64,000 bases of DNA from Papilionanthe hookeriana x Papilionanthe teres (lineage: Eukaryota > Streptophyta > Magnoliopsida > Asparagales > Orchidaceae), in assembly GCA_022702705.1 (NCBI GenBank), contig CM040428.1, forward strand, positions 92,872,287 to 92,936,286. The letters are read 5' to 3'. Made by a program: the position numbers and the translations under genes. How positions within the stretch are numbered: position 1 is the first letter of the stretch; each line of letters begins with the position of its first letter. Below are positions 37,491 through 48,580 of the stretch, piece after piece. Under the pieces are notes generated by a model that searched no databases, was not told the DNA's origin, and worked only from the letters and a program-made list of their open reading frames with translations.

Positions 37491-38694
37491 TTTCGTTGAA
37501 GTAGACTCGAGTTTTGTCGATGACGATGGCCGTGCTTGCCCACCATGCTCCGAGCTCCTTGTTGTTGCAGAGGTCTAGTTTTAGAAATCATAAATCGGGA
37601 GATGAGAGAAGTGTTCGGTTTAGAGAAAGTCTTAATTTCCAAGTGTTTTTTTTATATTTTAATTAAACAAATCTTAAAGTTGATTATAACAACACCGGTT
37701 AAGATCCCACGGTTCCATCCTTCCGGCATCGTTATTTTTATCGGATTCACTTAGTCTAGATGAATTTGCTAAACTCAATCGAATGAGTTCCACACTTTCA
37801 TTTAGACCGTGGGAAATCCCGTTAGCAACATGTAGGTTACATCATCCGAGGTATTCCCGATCATCCAACAAGACGTTTTAATTTAGTTGTAGTTGTAGTT
37901 TTGTTGTTCTGTTTGTGGTTAAATTTTGAGTTGTTTTATATTTTGAAATGTTGTGGCGGTGAATTTTATCTTGTAATGACTTTTAATTTAGTTTTGGTTT
38001 CAGTTTTAGGGACTATCCTAAAGGTGTGGGTTTTCATGCAACAGTTGTTTATCATGCAAGAAAAGTAAGTGCGATGCGATTAAATAAATTGCAATAAGGT
38101 AAATTGTAATAAAATAAAAGCGTACCTGGAGGGTCTTCCCGTCATCCCAAGCTGTACTTAAAACACAATTAGAATAATTAAGCATTTAAAGCAAGTGCCT
38201 AGGTAAAGCTAAGGGAGGGGTTATGGTTTTCTACCAAGTTCCTAATCCTATAGCTAGTCACCTCCTATGACGTCTAGGTTCTTGTATTTTGGTTTGAGGA
38301 CGATTTTCTTCATCAAAGAACAACTAAGTTCAATTGTTCTTATAAATATCCTATCATATCGAGAAAGTGCTTAAGACGAATCTTAAACATCTTTTCAATA
38401 TTTCTAGGATTGTTTTAAGTCCAAGAGAATTTAATTATACAAATGAATTAATCGTCCGAGAGTTCAAGTTTGTTGTCTTGCTCAGTGAACTAGGACATTT
38501 GAATATCCTATGAATGAAGTAACACTTCACTTAACGCTCCGTTTAGGAGTTATGACAACATGAGCTTTTGAGGGCAAATTAACGTTCAAGTGATTTGTGA
38601 TTTGATTTAACTTCAGTTAATGGATTTAAGTTTGGAATAGTGTTCAAGTTGTTTTAGATTTATTTTTTTTTGAATTCATTATGTCTTAAGTGAT

Positions 38695-38950
38695 GTTATT
38701 TTTAATTCAATTTAATTTAATTCAATTTAATTTGATTTAGTTTCAATTTTAATTTAATTTGATTCATTTAATTTAATTTAATTTTAATTTTAACTTGGTT
38801 TTATTTTAATTTAATTTAATTTAATTTAATTTAATTTAATTTAATATGATTTAATTTAATTTAATTTAATTTAATTTAATTTAATTTGATTTAATTTAAT
38901 TTAATTTGATTTAATTTAATTTAATTTGAATTTTAATTTAATTTTATCTT
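38695..38950. repeat. AATTT-type pentanucleotide array
   Basis: About 250 bp of tandem TTTAA/AATTT units with occasional variants such as TTTGATTTAA and TTTAATATGA. It lies inside the LTR-like insertion and grades into generally AT-rich DNA on the right (to about 40.1 kb). Slippage expansion is the likely origin. The surrounding 38.4-40.8 kb holds no recognisable gene or other element. Confidence 0.9.
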
Positions 38951-40841
38951 AATATTTTATTTTTTATGTTTTAAAGATGATTTAATTTTAATTGTTAAAG
39001 TATTAATTTAATTGAAATTTTAAAAGGATTTAATTTAAATAATTTAACTTTAATTTAATTCAATAATTAAGTCTTTTAGCATTTTAAATCCTAAACTTGG
39101 ATTATCATTTTTAATTAGGAATTAAATATTATTGAGATGATTAATTTAGGGATTCTTAAATTAAAGAACAAATCTCTTCCTAATAATATCCCTATTTTAA
39201 TAATTCCAATTTTATTATTCTTCCAAATTTAATTAATTATTTGATTAAGGTTTATTTTAATTATTTTTAAATTGTTTAGTAGGTTTCTACCCTTTAATTA
39301 TTTAAATTTCAATCATCCAAAACAAATTAAGATCAAATATTTTACTCTTTTAATTTTATTAAGCCTAAAGTTTTTTAATTAAGGGTTAAAATTTTAATTA
39401 CCATTTTGCCCTTCAAGCTTAATAATTCCATAACTCACTAAATTGAGCTTAAATGAATTTGAAATTTTTATGTGACTTCACTCATATGTCAATAAAGATA
39501 TTAGAGGAGAAAATGTGATTTTTCTATATTTAATTTATTTATGTAATTATTTTTGGTGAAAAATAGGGATTTCCAAGGAAAATTTAATAATATGACCAAG
39601 GGAAAGTTGCTATCCTTAAGAAAATTCTGGGACATTTCTAATGACAAGAGGACCACTTGGACCAATTTTGGTGATTTTTTAAATTATATTCTTTTTATTA
39701 TAATTATTTTGAGTTTTGAAGTATTAATTAATTTAAAAATAAAATAAAGGTTGAAAAATGAATTTTATCTTTTTTAAAAATCTCTCTGATATCAAGGAAA
39801 TCAGAGAATCAATTTTCACAATTTTCTGATTTTTCTCTGATTTATTATAATTATTTTAGTGGAAATGCTAGAAAATACATTTTTTTTATTTTTAAAATTA
39901 CCCTAGGGCTTTAAAATTTAATATCTCATCATATAGACTTAAGAAAAATATGGGGTTTGTTCCTAAGTGATTAAAATTCAAAATATGACATTTTGGTGAA
40001 TTTTATTATTTTTGTGATTTTTATTATTTTTTAATTATTAAAAATATTAAAATAATGCAAAAAATCAACTTATTTAGAAAATTGAAATTTTAATTTTCTT
40101 AAATTCCCCCAATATCAGAGAGGCTCCAAAACCAATTTGGTGAATTTTTGAAAAGTATTTTGAAAGTTATGAATTTTTAAAGTTTAAATTGGCTAAATGG
40201 CTTAATTAACCTATTTGATAGGGCTAACCAAACCCAATTGACTTCAAACTTTTATGGTGGGTTCCTCTGATCCTAAAGGTCAGTGGAGAATTGATTTCAA
40301 GTCAATTTGATGCATGATTAGCTCTAATTAATTAAGGACCTATTTTGGGTGTTTAAGCCAATTAGGGTTATTCCAAGTGGATTAATTCAAAACCTATTTT
40401 TCCTAGGGTCCTCTGGTCATAAGAAATATCACCAAATTTTCCTAGAATTTATTTCACAACATGCTAATTATTGGATTTAAAATACTCAAAACAGTAACAT
40501 GAATTTGAAAAATCAATAACTTCTCATAGGGATGGCCTCTGACTTTTCAAAATTCAGGGAATGTTCCCAAATTCAGAGTCTTCAAAAGCCCTATGGTCTC
40601 ATGCCATGGTGAATTTCCTATATGCATGGAGAATTAAAACAATACAGAGGGTAAATAAATCATTAAAAATAAAATACTTAATGAAATTAAATGATTTCTT
40701 TTCCACATTATTCTCCTCTGTTCACTGAGCAAGAGGGTATTTTTATTTTATTTTTCTGACTTTCCTACACAAAGTTATGCATTTTTGAAGTTTAGGGAAT
40801 TAAATAAATAAGAAAATACCCTAATTTTCTACTTATCCACG

Positions 40842-41000
40842 CGGCGCCGCGTCAACCTAGGCATCTCCGAAGCTCCACGCGGCGTCTCCTGATTCGGCGC
40901 CGCCATCCGACTCGGCGATCCGGGGCCCCGCGGGTCACGTACCAACGCGTCGTCCGACTCGATCCGGACCGTCCACTCGATACACGCTCGATCCGACGGC
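40842..41000. other. CpG-rich patch inside the LTR-like insertion
   Basis: An abrupt change from AT-rich DNA to a patch dense in CpG (CGCGGCGCCGCGTC near 40841, GGGGCCCCGCGGGTCACG near 40921, CGCGTCGTCCGACTCGATCC near 40945). This is notable because plant transposons normally lose CpG by methylation and deamination. It could be near the promoter of the LTR or mark a recent insertion; neither is shown. TATA-like AT stretches follow near 41147 (TATTTAAAT) and 41636 (GTTTAAATAG), but no start site can be fixed. Confidence 0.55.
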
Positions 41001-42249
41001 TCATGGTCATCGTCTACGACCGGTGTGCACCCGTGACCGTCAACCTTCCAGCCACTAATTTCTCACTCGATTCTCAACGGATTTTCGTGTTCTTATGCTC
41101 TATGGATTCGTCTTGAGGAGACGAACACATCCATACGGTAAACATGTATTTAAATTGACTCAAATTAAATGGAGAATCTCTGTAAGCTCGGGAAGAAGAG
41201 TGAGTCCATACCTTTGCTCAGAGAAGTGAAGCTTCGATCTGAGAGTTGTGTCACCTTCGATTGGATCCCAGCAAGCTCCAGATGAAGTCTCCTGGTCTGG
41301 TGAATTGCCTAGGTATGATTTCGACCAAGCCCGATCACAAAGCTTGGAGTCTGGAACAGATGGGTGGCCTGGAGAGGGGGCTTTTGCTGCGGTGGACTTC
41401 TTCCCTCGGTGCGGTGAAGGTGTAGGACCAATCAATTTGAGGATTGATCCACTGTGGAGAAGTGTCCTGGTTTTGGGTGGAATTTTGGTCGAGAAATTGG
41501 GCTCGTTGGTGGGGAATAGGGCAAATTAGCACTTGGGGATCAACTCGCTCTAAGTATGGAGAATGATGCGGAGCAATTTTGGCGAGTTTCGGTAAGGTCT
41601 GGTTCGGCACCTCTCATGGCCGAGAAGGGGTGGTGTTTAAATAGGCATGGCTGGAGGCTCTCCCGGGGGAGTTAGGGCTTGGGATCGAGCTGCTCCGAGT
41701 GATGAGAAGAACGACCATGGTGGCCATTGGGCATGGGGCAACTCGACAAGGTGGAATTCCAAAGTTTGGCTTCTCCCTATGTCTCGGCCATGGAGTTTTC
41801 CGGCGACCCAGGCGGCTGGCCGGCAGGCATGGGTCACCCTCAGGTCCAGGTGGGTCAGGGTTGGAGGTTTGTGCAATCAATTGGCCATGGACATGTGTAA
41901 AGGGTTTGGATTGAAATGGTATGGGGAGAGGCTCATTTTGGGTCCAAATGGGTCAACCCACCATTTTGGGTTTGGTGCACCCTTCCATGGCTGATTTGGG
42001 CTGAGGGAGGATCAGGTGAATCAACTAGAAAAGGGTGGAGAGGTCACCATCCATGAATATTTTGATTAATCATGGATTAAGGTGAAGCATTAAAAGGGTT
42101 AAAACCTTTTTAAGGGGGCTTAAAAGAGGCTCCTCCTTTTGCCATTAATGGCTTGATCACATGTCAAACCTCCCATGATTTCATGTGACTTGTCCATGGC
42201 TTGCATGTGGCTTCATGGCTTGTCTTTGGCTTGGGGAAAAGCTAAGTCA

Positions 42250-43440
42250 ATTTCATGGAAATGGGTTTAGGAAAATTTTGTCATTTTGATGGGAATTTGT
42301 ATGGGGCTTAATTTGGAATGGCTTCATGATGAGTTTTGAAGCTTAGGGATTGATTTAATTGAAAATATGGTGTAGAGCAATTGTCATATGGGTTTTGGAT
42401 TGATTTTGGCCCTTTGGATTTTGGTGGAGATGGGCTTTAGGAAGGTTTCATGTAAGTGGGCTTTTAAGTTTCAAAATGGGCTTTTGGGTGGAGATTTTTG
42501 CAAAGGGCCAAGCCAAATAAATGTTGGGTTTGATTTAAGAGTGCATCATGAGTGATTTAAAGCAAATTTGGGGTGGTTTGGGTTTGAATTGGATTGGATT
42601 TGGGTTTCTTTGGTGAATGGGTCAATATAGGTCAAATTGGGCTAACTTGGGCCAATGTTGGGCTAGGGTTGAAATTGATGTAAAATAAATGTTGGGAAAT
42701 TTTTATGGGAGTGTTTCAAAGAGGTTTTGGCTTTGGTTGAGTTTTGATTTTGGGGTTTGGGCTTATTTGGGTTAGGTTTGGGTTTAGGTCAAAATTGGGC
42801 CTTTTAGCTTTGGGTTGAATTTGAGTGAGGTTTGAGTCCAAATCTTGGGCAAATAATGTTATCATTTTATTTGTGGAGATGTTAGGGAAGGTTTAGAAAA
42901 GGTTTGGGGTCAATTGGAGTTGAATTGGGTGAGTTTGGCCTAAGTTTGGGTCATGGGTCCAAATTGGGCTTTAAGGCCAAAAGTGAAATTGGATTCAAAT
43001 GTCAATCAAATTGGACTTGGATCTGGTCTAGATTGGTGTTGGGAGTGTTGAATTGAAGTTTAGAATTGAATTGGACCAGAATTTGGGTCAATTAGGTAGG
43101 TTTGGTTTGACATTGGGTTCACTTTGGGTTAAAATGGGTCAAATTGGGGATTTTGATAAAAGTGGGGTAAATTGACAAAATTGGCCCATGGTATAGTTAG
43201 ACAAAATGAAATTGGGAATATTTGGGATTTTCTGGAATTTTCTAGGAATTTTTTGAATTTTTGGATTTTTTGGCTAAGAGGGGCATTTTGGGTATTTGGA
43301 GGGTATTGGGGGGTATTTTTGGAATTTTTGGCATTTTTGGCTATGGATGATCAATTTTATTGGTGAGGAAATGTTTGGGATTGGTCTTGAGGATTTTTGG
43401 GTGATTAGGAGATTTTAGAAAATTTGGGTAATTTCAAGGG
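42250..43440. other. G-rich, C-poor stretch with G-quadruplex-like runs
   Basis: Over about 1.2 kb the + strand is dominated by G, T and A with little C, written in phrases such as TTTGGGTT, TTGGGCC and GGGTTTAGG. Two spots have four closely spaced G-runs of three or more: 42752-42782 and 43280-43313, with loops of 3-8 bases. It resembles decayed tandem TTGGG/TTTGGG sequence but no period is regular. No gene is present. It may be part of the LTR R/U5 or U3 region; orientation is not known. Confidence 0.65.
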
Positions 43441-43989
43441 TTTTGGGAAGGCTAGGCGGGTGTAGGGTCCCCGGGGTCAAAAAAATTGAAGATTTGGAAA
43501 ATTGAAGCTTGGGTGAATGTAAGTGGAATGAAATCATTTTGGTTGAGCCATGAAGCCATATCAAGCCCACATGAGCCATGAAGGGACTCATTTGAGGCAT
43601 CCACTATGTTGTTCCTAACCCTCTTGCCGAGGGCTTAGGGGTTAAGGACCATCCATGTGAATCACCTTCATGAGTCGGGAGGTCAAGTTAGGTATGGGTG
43701 TGTGAAAGTGTAGTGTATAGGTGTAGTGTGTGTGTAAGTCAACCCTTCACTGGACCGGGCCACCCGAGGCGGTCCTGAGCCAAAGAGTCCTATAGGAACT
43801 CATCCTTTAAACTTCCACATTTGATTTCAACCCTCTAGGTGATTAGGGGTCTACAATCAAGTTTGTGGAGTTTGCAGGGAGTTAAGAAGTGGTTTGAATT
43901 TCTAAGTGGTGGGTCCCAATTCTAATCCTCTAGGATAATCAAAGGAAAAGCCTAAGGCTAGATCCTAAGTACTAAAAAGAAGGAGAGAA

Positions 43990-44010
43990 GACCTCATCAA
44001 AAATGAGGTC
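43990..44010. other. Perfect 8-bp hairpin four bases from the element end
   Basis: GACCTCAT at 43990-43997 and ATGAGGTC at 44003-44010 form a perfect stem around CAAAA. The element ends four bases later, at AACA. In LTR elements the last bases are recognised by integrase, and folded RNA near the R/U5 end can matter for polyadenylation or dimerisation, but no role is shown. Helitrons also have a terminal hairpin, but they end CTRR and make no target duplication, so that reading is less likely. Confidence 0.7.
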
Positions 44011-44014
44011 AACA

Positions 44015-44019
44015 ATGTC
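44015..44019. repeat. Right target-site duplication ATGTC
   Basis: The second copy of ATGTC follows the terminal CA of the insertion and is followed by GAGAGTAAAAGAGGG, which resumes the interrupted purine block. It pairs with the copy at 36573-36577. The two copies are identical, consistent with a relatively recent insertion, although five bases carry little dating power. Confidence 0.75.
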
Positions 44020-44990
44020 GAGAGTAAAAGAGGGAGGAGAGTGAATGAGAGGTAGTGAGGGATAAAACATGTTAAAAGATTAAGAGAGATAGAAGCGAGA
44101 GTGAGAGAGATAGAGAAAGATAGAGACAAATTGAATAGAGGGTGTGAGAGAGAGCGATGGAGTGAGTGAGAATAAGAGATAGAGGTAGGGAGAGGAATGG
44201 ATTAAAGAGAGAACAGTAGAGATAAAGTGATAAAGAGTGAAACGAAAATAGAAAGAGAAGAGGAGATTGAGTAATAGATAGTTAGTGAGAGGTAAAGAGA
44301 TAGGGAGAATAGAAGAATGGTGAGAGAGAGAGAGTGAGAAAGAGAGAGGGAGATGGAGAGGGAGACTGAGAGGAAGACGGGGAAGGAGAGGGAGGGAGGG
44401 AGGGAGAAAGTAAGGGAAGAAGGGAGTGAGGGAGAGAAGAGAGAGAAGGAGATAATGAAAGGGATGGAAGCAATAGAGAGGGGGAGATAGTGGGGGATAG
44501 AGGGAGCGAGTCAGAGAGAGAAGGGAGAAACATGCAACAATGGAGTGAGAAAGAGTACGAGAGAAAGAGAAAGATGGTAAGAGAGAGAGATATAGATCAG
44601 GAAATTGAGCTTAAGAGGGTTAGAGGGAGAGAGAGATTGAGAGAGAGTGTGTGTGTGAGAGAGTATATGAGTGTGTGTGAGAGCACGCGAGAGAGTGTGT
44701 GAGATTAAGGGAGACCTAGAGAGGGCATGAATGAGGGAGTGAGAAAGATAGAGGGAGAGGGTGTGATAAAGAGAACAAGAGTGAGAGAATGAAAGAGATC
44801 TATAGAAAAAGATGAAAAGAGAGTGAGAGAGAGAAGAGGATATAAGAGAAGGAATGAGAGAGAGGGACAAGAGAGAAAAATGATATTATGAGAGTGTAAA
44901 GGGAGAGAGAGTGTGAGGGAAGAGGGAAGGAGATAAGAGCAACAGAAAGAGGGGAGATAGAAAAAAAGTAATTAGAAATGGAGGAGAAAC
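44020..44990. repeat. Polypurine repeat block R5
   Basis: The continuation of R4 after the insertion. From about 44264 (GATTGAGTAATAGATAG) through GGATGGAAGCAATAGAGAGG at 44463 to GAGGATATAAGAGAAGG near 44836 it aligns with 60313-60990, about 16.0 kb downstream and in the same orientation. A GTGTGTGAGAGAG patch near 44646-44702 is shared in weaker form with 60757. It ends at a switch near 45000. No gene. Confidence 0.85.
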
Positions 44991-44999
44991 GGGAGTTCT

Positions 45000-45440
45000 A
45001 TCTTCCCCTCTCTCTCTCTCTCTCCCTCTCTTGCTACCATCCCTTGCGCTCTCTCTTTCTCCCCTCTCTTCTGCCCTCCTTCTCCATCCCCCTCTCTCTT
45101 GATCCCTCTCTCTCACAATTTTCTTGTTCTCCCCCCTCTTTATCCCTCATTAATTTTACTTGATCTTTCCATAGCCTTTCTTATCACTCCCTCTCTCCCA
45201 TTCACTCTCTCTTTAAACCCTTTTAGTTTCTCCTTCTGTCTCTCTTTCTCCCTCACTACCTCCATCTCTCTCTTTCTATTCCATCTCTCTTTATCTCTCT
45301 CTCGTTTTTACTTACATCTCTCACATTTGACTCTCGCATTATCCCTCATCACCTCCCTTGTCAGCGAGAGGGAGCTCGTCTTGCTCTTTCTTTCTATCCC
45401 CTCTCTTTCTTCGCTTCACTCACTCTATTCTCTCCCTATT
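45000..45440. repeat. Short polypyrimidine block Y5
   Basis: Only about 440 bp, the shortest block. Its right end (45380-45440) aligns with the right end of Y6 (53945-54032), including the switch into purines. A purine excursion, CAGCGAGAGGGAGCTCG, sits at about 45362-45378. The switch at 45440 has a 6-bp inverted repeat (CTCCCT 45432-45437, AGGGAG 45449-45454). Confidence 0.8.
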
Positions 45441-47408
45441 TAAAGGCAAGGGAGCGAAAGAGAGTGAGAGAGTTAGATGTGGAACTAAGAGAGTGAGAGA
45501 GAGAGGGTGAATACGGAGAGAATGGTGATAAAAGGATAGATAGAGAGGGATATAAAGAAAGTGTCAAAGGGAGTATGTGACATAAGGAGACTTAAAGAGA
45601 GAAACTAAGAGGGAGTGAGCAAGATAGACTGAAAAAAGAGAAATAAAGTGAGATGTAGAAAGATCGGGGAGGGTGACCTTGATGTAGTGCGATGTTTTAA
45701 AGAGAAGAGGACATAAGAGATGAAGGAAAGATGGGGAAGAGATAGAAAGAGAGAGATTGGGGAATGAATGGATTTGACCGAGAGCATGAGAAATAGAGAA
45801 GAGGGCCGAGTGACAAGAGAGTGAATGATGGAGAGAAAGAGAGAGAGGAGGGAGATGTAGAGAAATACTCGTAGAAGAAAAAGGAGTAAAATATATAGTA
45901 AGTGAGATTGATGTAAAGAAGAGAATGAGGAGAGAGAGGGGGAATGGGGGAGGTATGGCGTGATGGAGAGAGGAGAGGAGGGAGGAAGAGAGAGAAAGTG
46001 CATGTGCATAGCGAGAGAGAGGAAGAGATTTCATGCGAGAAATACCGAGTTGATAGAGCTGCAGAAGGGAGAGGGGGTTGGGGCAGCGTGGATATCAGAG
46101 AGAAAGAGTAAGAGAAAGAGAATAAGAAAGCATAAGCGAGTAAGAAAGAGACAAAGAGAGAGAATAAAGAGGAGAAAAGGAGAGGGAAGGAGTAGATTGA
46201 GATCGAAATGAATAACGAGAGAGACGGACCAATTAATGTGAGATAAAATAGAGAGAAAATAAAGGAGTAAGGAAATAAAGAGTAAGAGAGAGGGGGAGAG
46301 AGAATGAGAGAGCGGGCGAGAAAGAATAAGAGAGAAAGGTGTAATCGTTGTGAAACAAAAGAGAGGAGCAGTAGAGAGGCGGTGTTAGAAAATGATGTGA
46401 GTTAAGGGTTGTACCGAGAGAGAGTGAGAGAATATATAGTTAAATTGGTAAATGGGGGAGAGAGAGATGTAGATATATGCGATGAGATGCAGGGGGAGAG
46501 AGATAAGATGGTTAGAAAGAAACGAAAAGTGAGGCAAAAGAGAGCAAGAGAGATCGATGAGAGAGCTAAAAAAGTGACTGAGATAGAGGAAGTTTGAGAA
46601 TGTATGTGTTTGAGAGAAATGCAGAAAGGGAGGGAGGAAGAGTGATGTTGAAATTAAAGAGAGAGACAGAGATGGGGAAAACGGAGAGATAAAACGAGAG
46701 ACGGTGAGAGAAAATCAGCGAGGAAGGAGAGAGAGAGAGAGGGATAATGTAAGAGTGAGAAAGGAAGAGAAGGAAAGGAGAGACCGTGTGAGAGAGAAAT
46801 TGAGGAAGAGAGAGTGAGAGAGGAAAAGAGAGCAAGAGAGAGTGAGAGAGAGTGACAAGATAGAGAGAGATAGAGTGTGCGAGAGAGATACAAGAGAGCA
46901 TGGGAAGGGAGGGAGGAAGTGAAATAAGGAGAAAGGGAGGCAGGGAGGATGGGGAGAGAGAATGTATGATAAAGTGAGAAAACAGAATAAGATGAAAGCG
47001 AGAGATGTAGGAAGAGATGAAAGGACTAAAGAGAGAGGAAGTGGAGAGAAGTGACGGATAAAGAGCAAGAGAGTGAGCATGGAGGGAGAGAAAGATATAT
47101 AATTAAAGGGGAGATTGTGAAAAGAATAGTAAGGTAAAAAGAGTGAGATATACGAAGAGAGAATGAGAGAGGGAGGGAGGGAGCAAAAGAGGGAGGGGGA
47201 GAGTGAAAGAGATTTGTGTGTGAAGGTTTGAAATAATGAAAGAGAGAAGAGGTAGAGCTTGAAAGAGAGGGTTGAGAGTAGGATTGAAAGAGAGAGTAGG
47301 GAGAGAGGGAGAGTGAGAGAGAGTGAGAGATAGAGTGTGAGAAGGTTAAGAAAAGGAGAGAGTAAGAAAAAGAGATGGGGGAGGGTGGGTCAGTAAGGAG
47401 AGAGTGAT
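45441..47408. repeat. Polypurine repeat block R6, first copy of the 8.4-kb-spaced duplication
   Basis: It starts TAAAGGCAAGGGAGCG and aligns almost end to end with 54033-55800, including mixed-base islets. Examples are AGGAGACTTAAAGAGAG (45585) with AGGAGACCTAAAGAGAG (54187), GGCGGTGTTAGAAAATGAT (46378) with GGTGGTGTTAGGAAATGAT, and AGAATAGTAAGGTAAAAAGAG (47121) with the same phrase near 55525. The first copy is about 170-200 bp longer. The offset is about 8.58 kb at the left end and 8.39 kb at the right end. No gene. Confidence 0.85.
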
Positions 47409-48135
47409 CATAAAGCCGAGATGGCCGACTTAAACCACAACCGACCAACATCAGATAGTATTGTCATTTTCGAGAAGGCTCATTATTTCATGTTCGAGTT
47501 ATCCGGGTATGCTTTCACATACAAAGAACTAACTAGAAATTCAAATAAGGTTCTTTCAAGTGAAGCACCCATAGTTTGTCGTGTAGCTATAAAGCCCGAG
47601 GTGTCCTGAGTTATACCACAACCGATCAACGACTAGATAGTATGGTCAATTGAGAAGGCCGGATTCTTCTCGTGTGATCTGATTCATTTATGCTTATTTT
47701 ACGTGTTTGACTTTATTCACACAAGCATGAGGAAAGCTAATATTTGTCCGACTATATTCACAATGGCAGGATAATTGTAGCCTCTATTCGACCGTATTCA
47801 CAAAAGCAGAGATTGAGAATGCTAGACTATCTCATGTAGTTTGAGTGTATATATTATGTTCTCTCATAAAGACCGACTACAACATGTTTTCCATCAAAGA
47901 AGAACTGAAAGTTTAATCGTGGCTATAAATTCCAAGATATCTTGATTAAGATGGCTACCGTTAGCCACCGTAATGCTCTAATAAAAAATTGATAAGAAAG
48001 CTGCGGTCAAGAGACAATGAGTTCAAGCGGCTTAAAGCAGTCAGACGTCATAAGATGAAATGCACTCATGAATGAATTAATAAGAAACTCATGTGGCTTG
48101 AGAGACATCAAAACTAAGCAAATAGGGTATGACAA
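47409..48135. repeat. Mixed-base repeat-derived segment between purine blocks
   Basis: An abrupt change to balanced base composition. It has no convincing gene: the longest open frame is about 62 codons. It holds a tandem duplication with a period of about 179 bp: ATAAAGCC(C)GAG and then ACCACAACCGA(C/T)CAAC, AGATAGTAT and GAGAAGGC occur in order at 47410-47487 and again at 47589-47666. A third, degraded copy may start near 47920 (GTGGCTATAAATTCC). A 42-bp triple repeat lies at 47704-47824. The first 29 bases recur at 55801-55830. It may be a satellite, a transposon fragment or the non-CT part of the larger repeat unit. Confidence 0.65.
47704..47824. repeat. Three-copy repeat of about 42 bp
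   Basis: Three adjacent units carry the core GACTTTATTCACACAAGC, GACTATATTCACAATGGC and GACCGTATTCACAAAAGC. They start at about 47704, 47746 and 47789, so the periods are 42 and 43 bp. The third is shorter. The repeats lie within the mixed-base segment and end before GACTATCTCATG. Confidence 0.7.
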
Positions 48136-48580
48136 ATCAAGAGAGAAGAATGACTCGGGAAGATAGAGCAAATGATAGTGAGGAGAGGTAGATAGAGGGA
48201 GATATCGAGGGAAATAGGAGAGTGAGCATGAAGAAAGACTCATGGAGAGATCGAATTAATGAAAGAGGGAAAAGGAGGGAGGAAGAGAGTGAGAGATTGT
48301 TGAGAGAAAGAGTGAGTAAAGTGATAAGAGAGGATAAAAAGAGAACAAGATGTAGTGTGTCAAAGAGACTAAGAAGAGAGAAATAAGGAAAGAAAAAGTG
48401 ATAAAGCATAAATAAAGAAAAGAGCGAGAGAGGAAGAGAGTGAGGAAGACAGAGATGGATGGAGGGACTAAGAGGGATGGAAGAGAGTGGGAGTGAGAGA
48501 GGAAGAGAGAGTAAAAGAAGATATGAGATGAAAGAGAGAGATCGAGAGAGGGGTACAAAATGAGGTTTAGTGATGCTGAG
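48136..48580 (-). repeat. Inverted F-G-A module unit
   Basis: Read on the minus strand, this is module F (48575-48550), G (48415-48255) and A (48175-48140), matching 53-480 of the window in order and spacing. Module B and C would lie to the left, where the mixed-base segment 47409-48135 begins instead, so the unit is cut at or near that boundary. It is good evidence that purine blocks are inverted copies of the pyrimidine family. Confidence 0.65.

Larger units (their letters stand above)
36578..44014. mobile_element. Solo long LTR or coding-free LTR element, 7.4 kb
   Basis: The element begins TGTACGGCTTATTTT and ends GAGGTCAACA, i.e. TG...CA, with ATGTC duplicated on both sides. Composition changes abruptly at both edges from purine repeat to mixed-base DNA. 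The sequence contains no gag, protease, reverse transcriptase, RNase H or integrase reading frame; the longest open frames are about 115 codons and resemble nothing known. The left terminal sequence was not found again inside, so two separate LTRs are not evident. A solo LTR of unusual length is the simplest reading. Some plant Ty3/gypsy lineages, notably Tat/Ogre types, have LTRs of several kilobases, and the phrase AAAAGGGGGTCGCC near 36613 resembles the start of such LTRs as I recall them. A non-autonomous derivative with short LTRs missed by eye is the main alternative. Orientation is not settled. Confidence 0.7.

Noticed and set aside
41160..41994. Open frames of 79-115 codons on both strands in the LTR-like element
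   Set aside because: Several overlap in both directions in a locally GC-rich stretch with fewer stops. No retroviral-type protease, reverse transcriptase, integrase or zinc-knuckle motif is visible, and no other known protein is recognised.
42250..43440. Interstitial telomere array
   Set aside because: TTTGGG and TTTAGG phrases occur but are irregular and do not form a run of the plant TTTAGGG repeat.
36578..44014. Complete LTR retrotransposon with two LTRs and gag-pol
   Set aside because: The terminal sequences were not found repeated inside, and no pol motif is seen in any frame. Short or diverged internal LTRs cannot be fully excluded by eye.
43990..44014. Helitron 3' end
   Set aside because: The hairpin fits, but the end is AACA rather than CTRR, the start is not TC, and there is a 5-bp target duplication, which Helitrons do not make.
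47421..47609. A 62-codon open frame in the mixed-base segment
   Set aside because: It lies across a tandem duplication whose second copy does not keep the frame, and nothing in it resembles a known protein.
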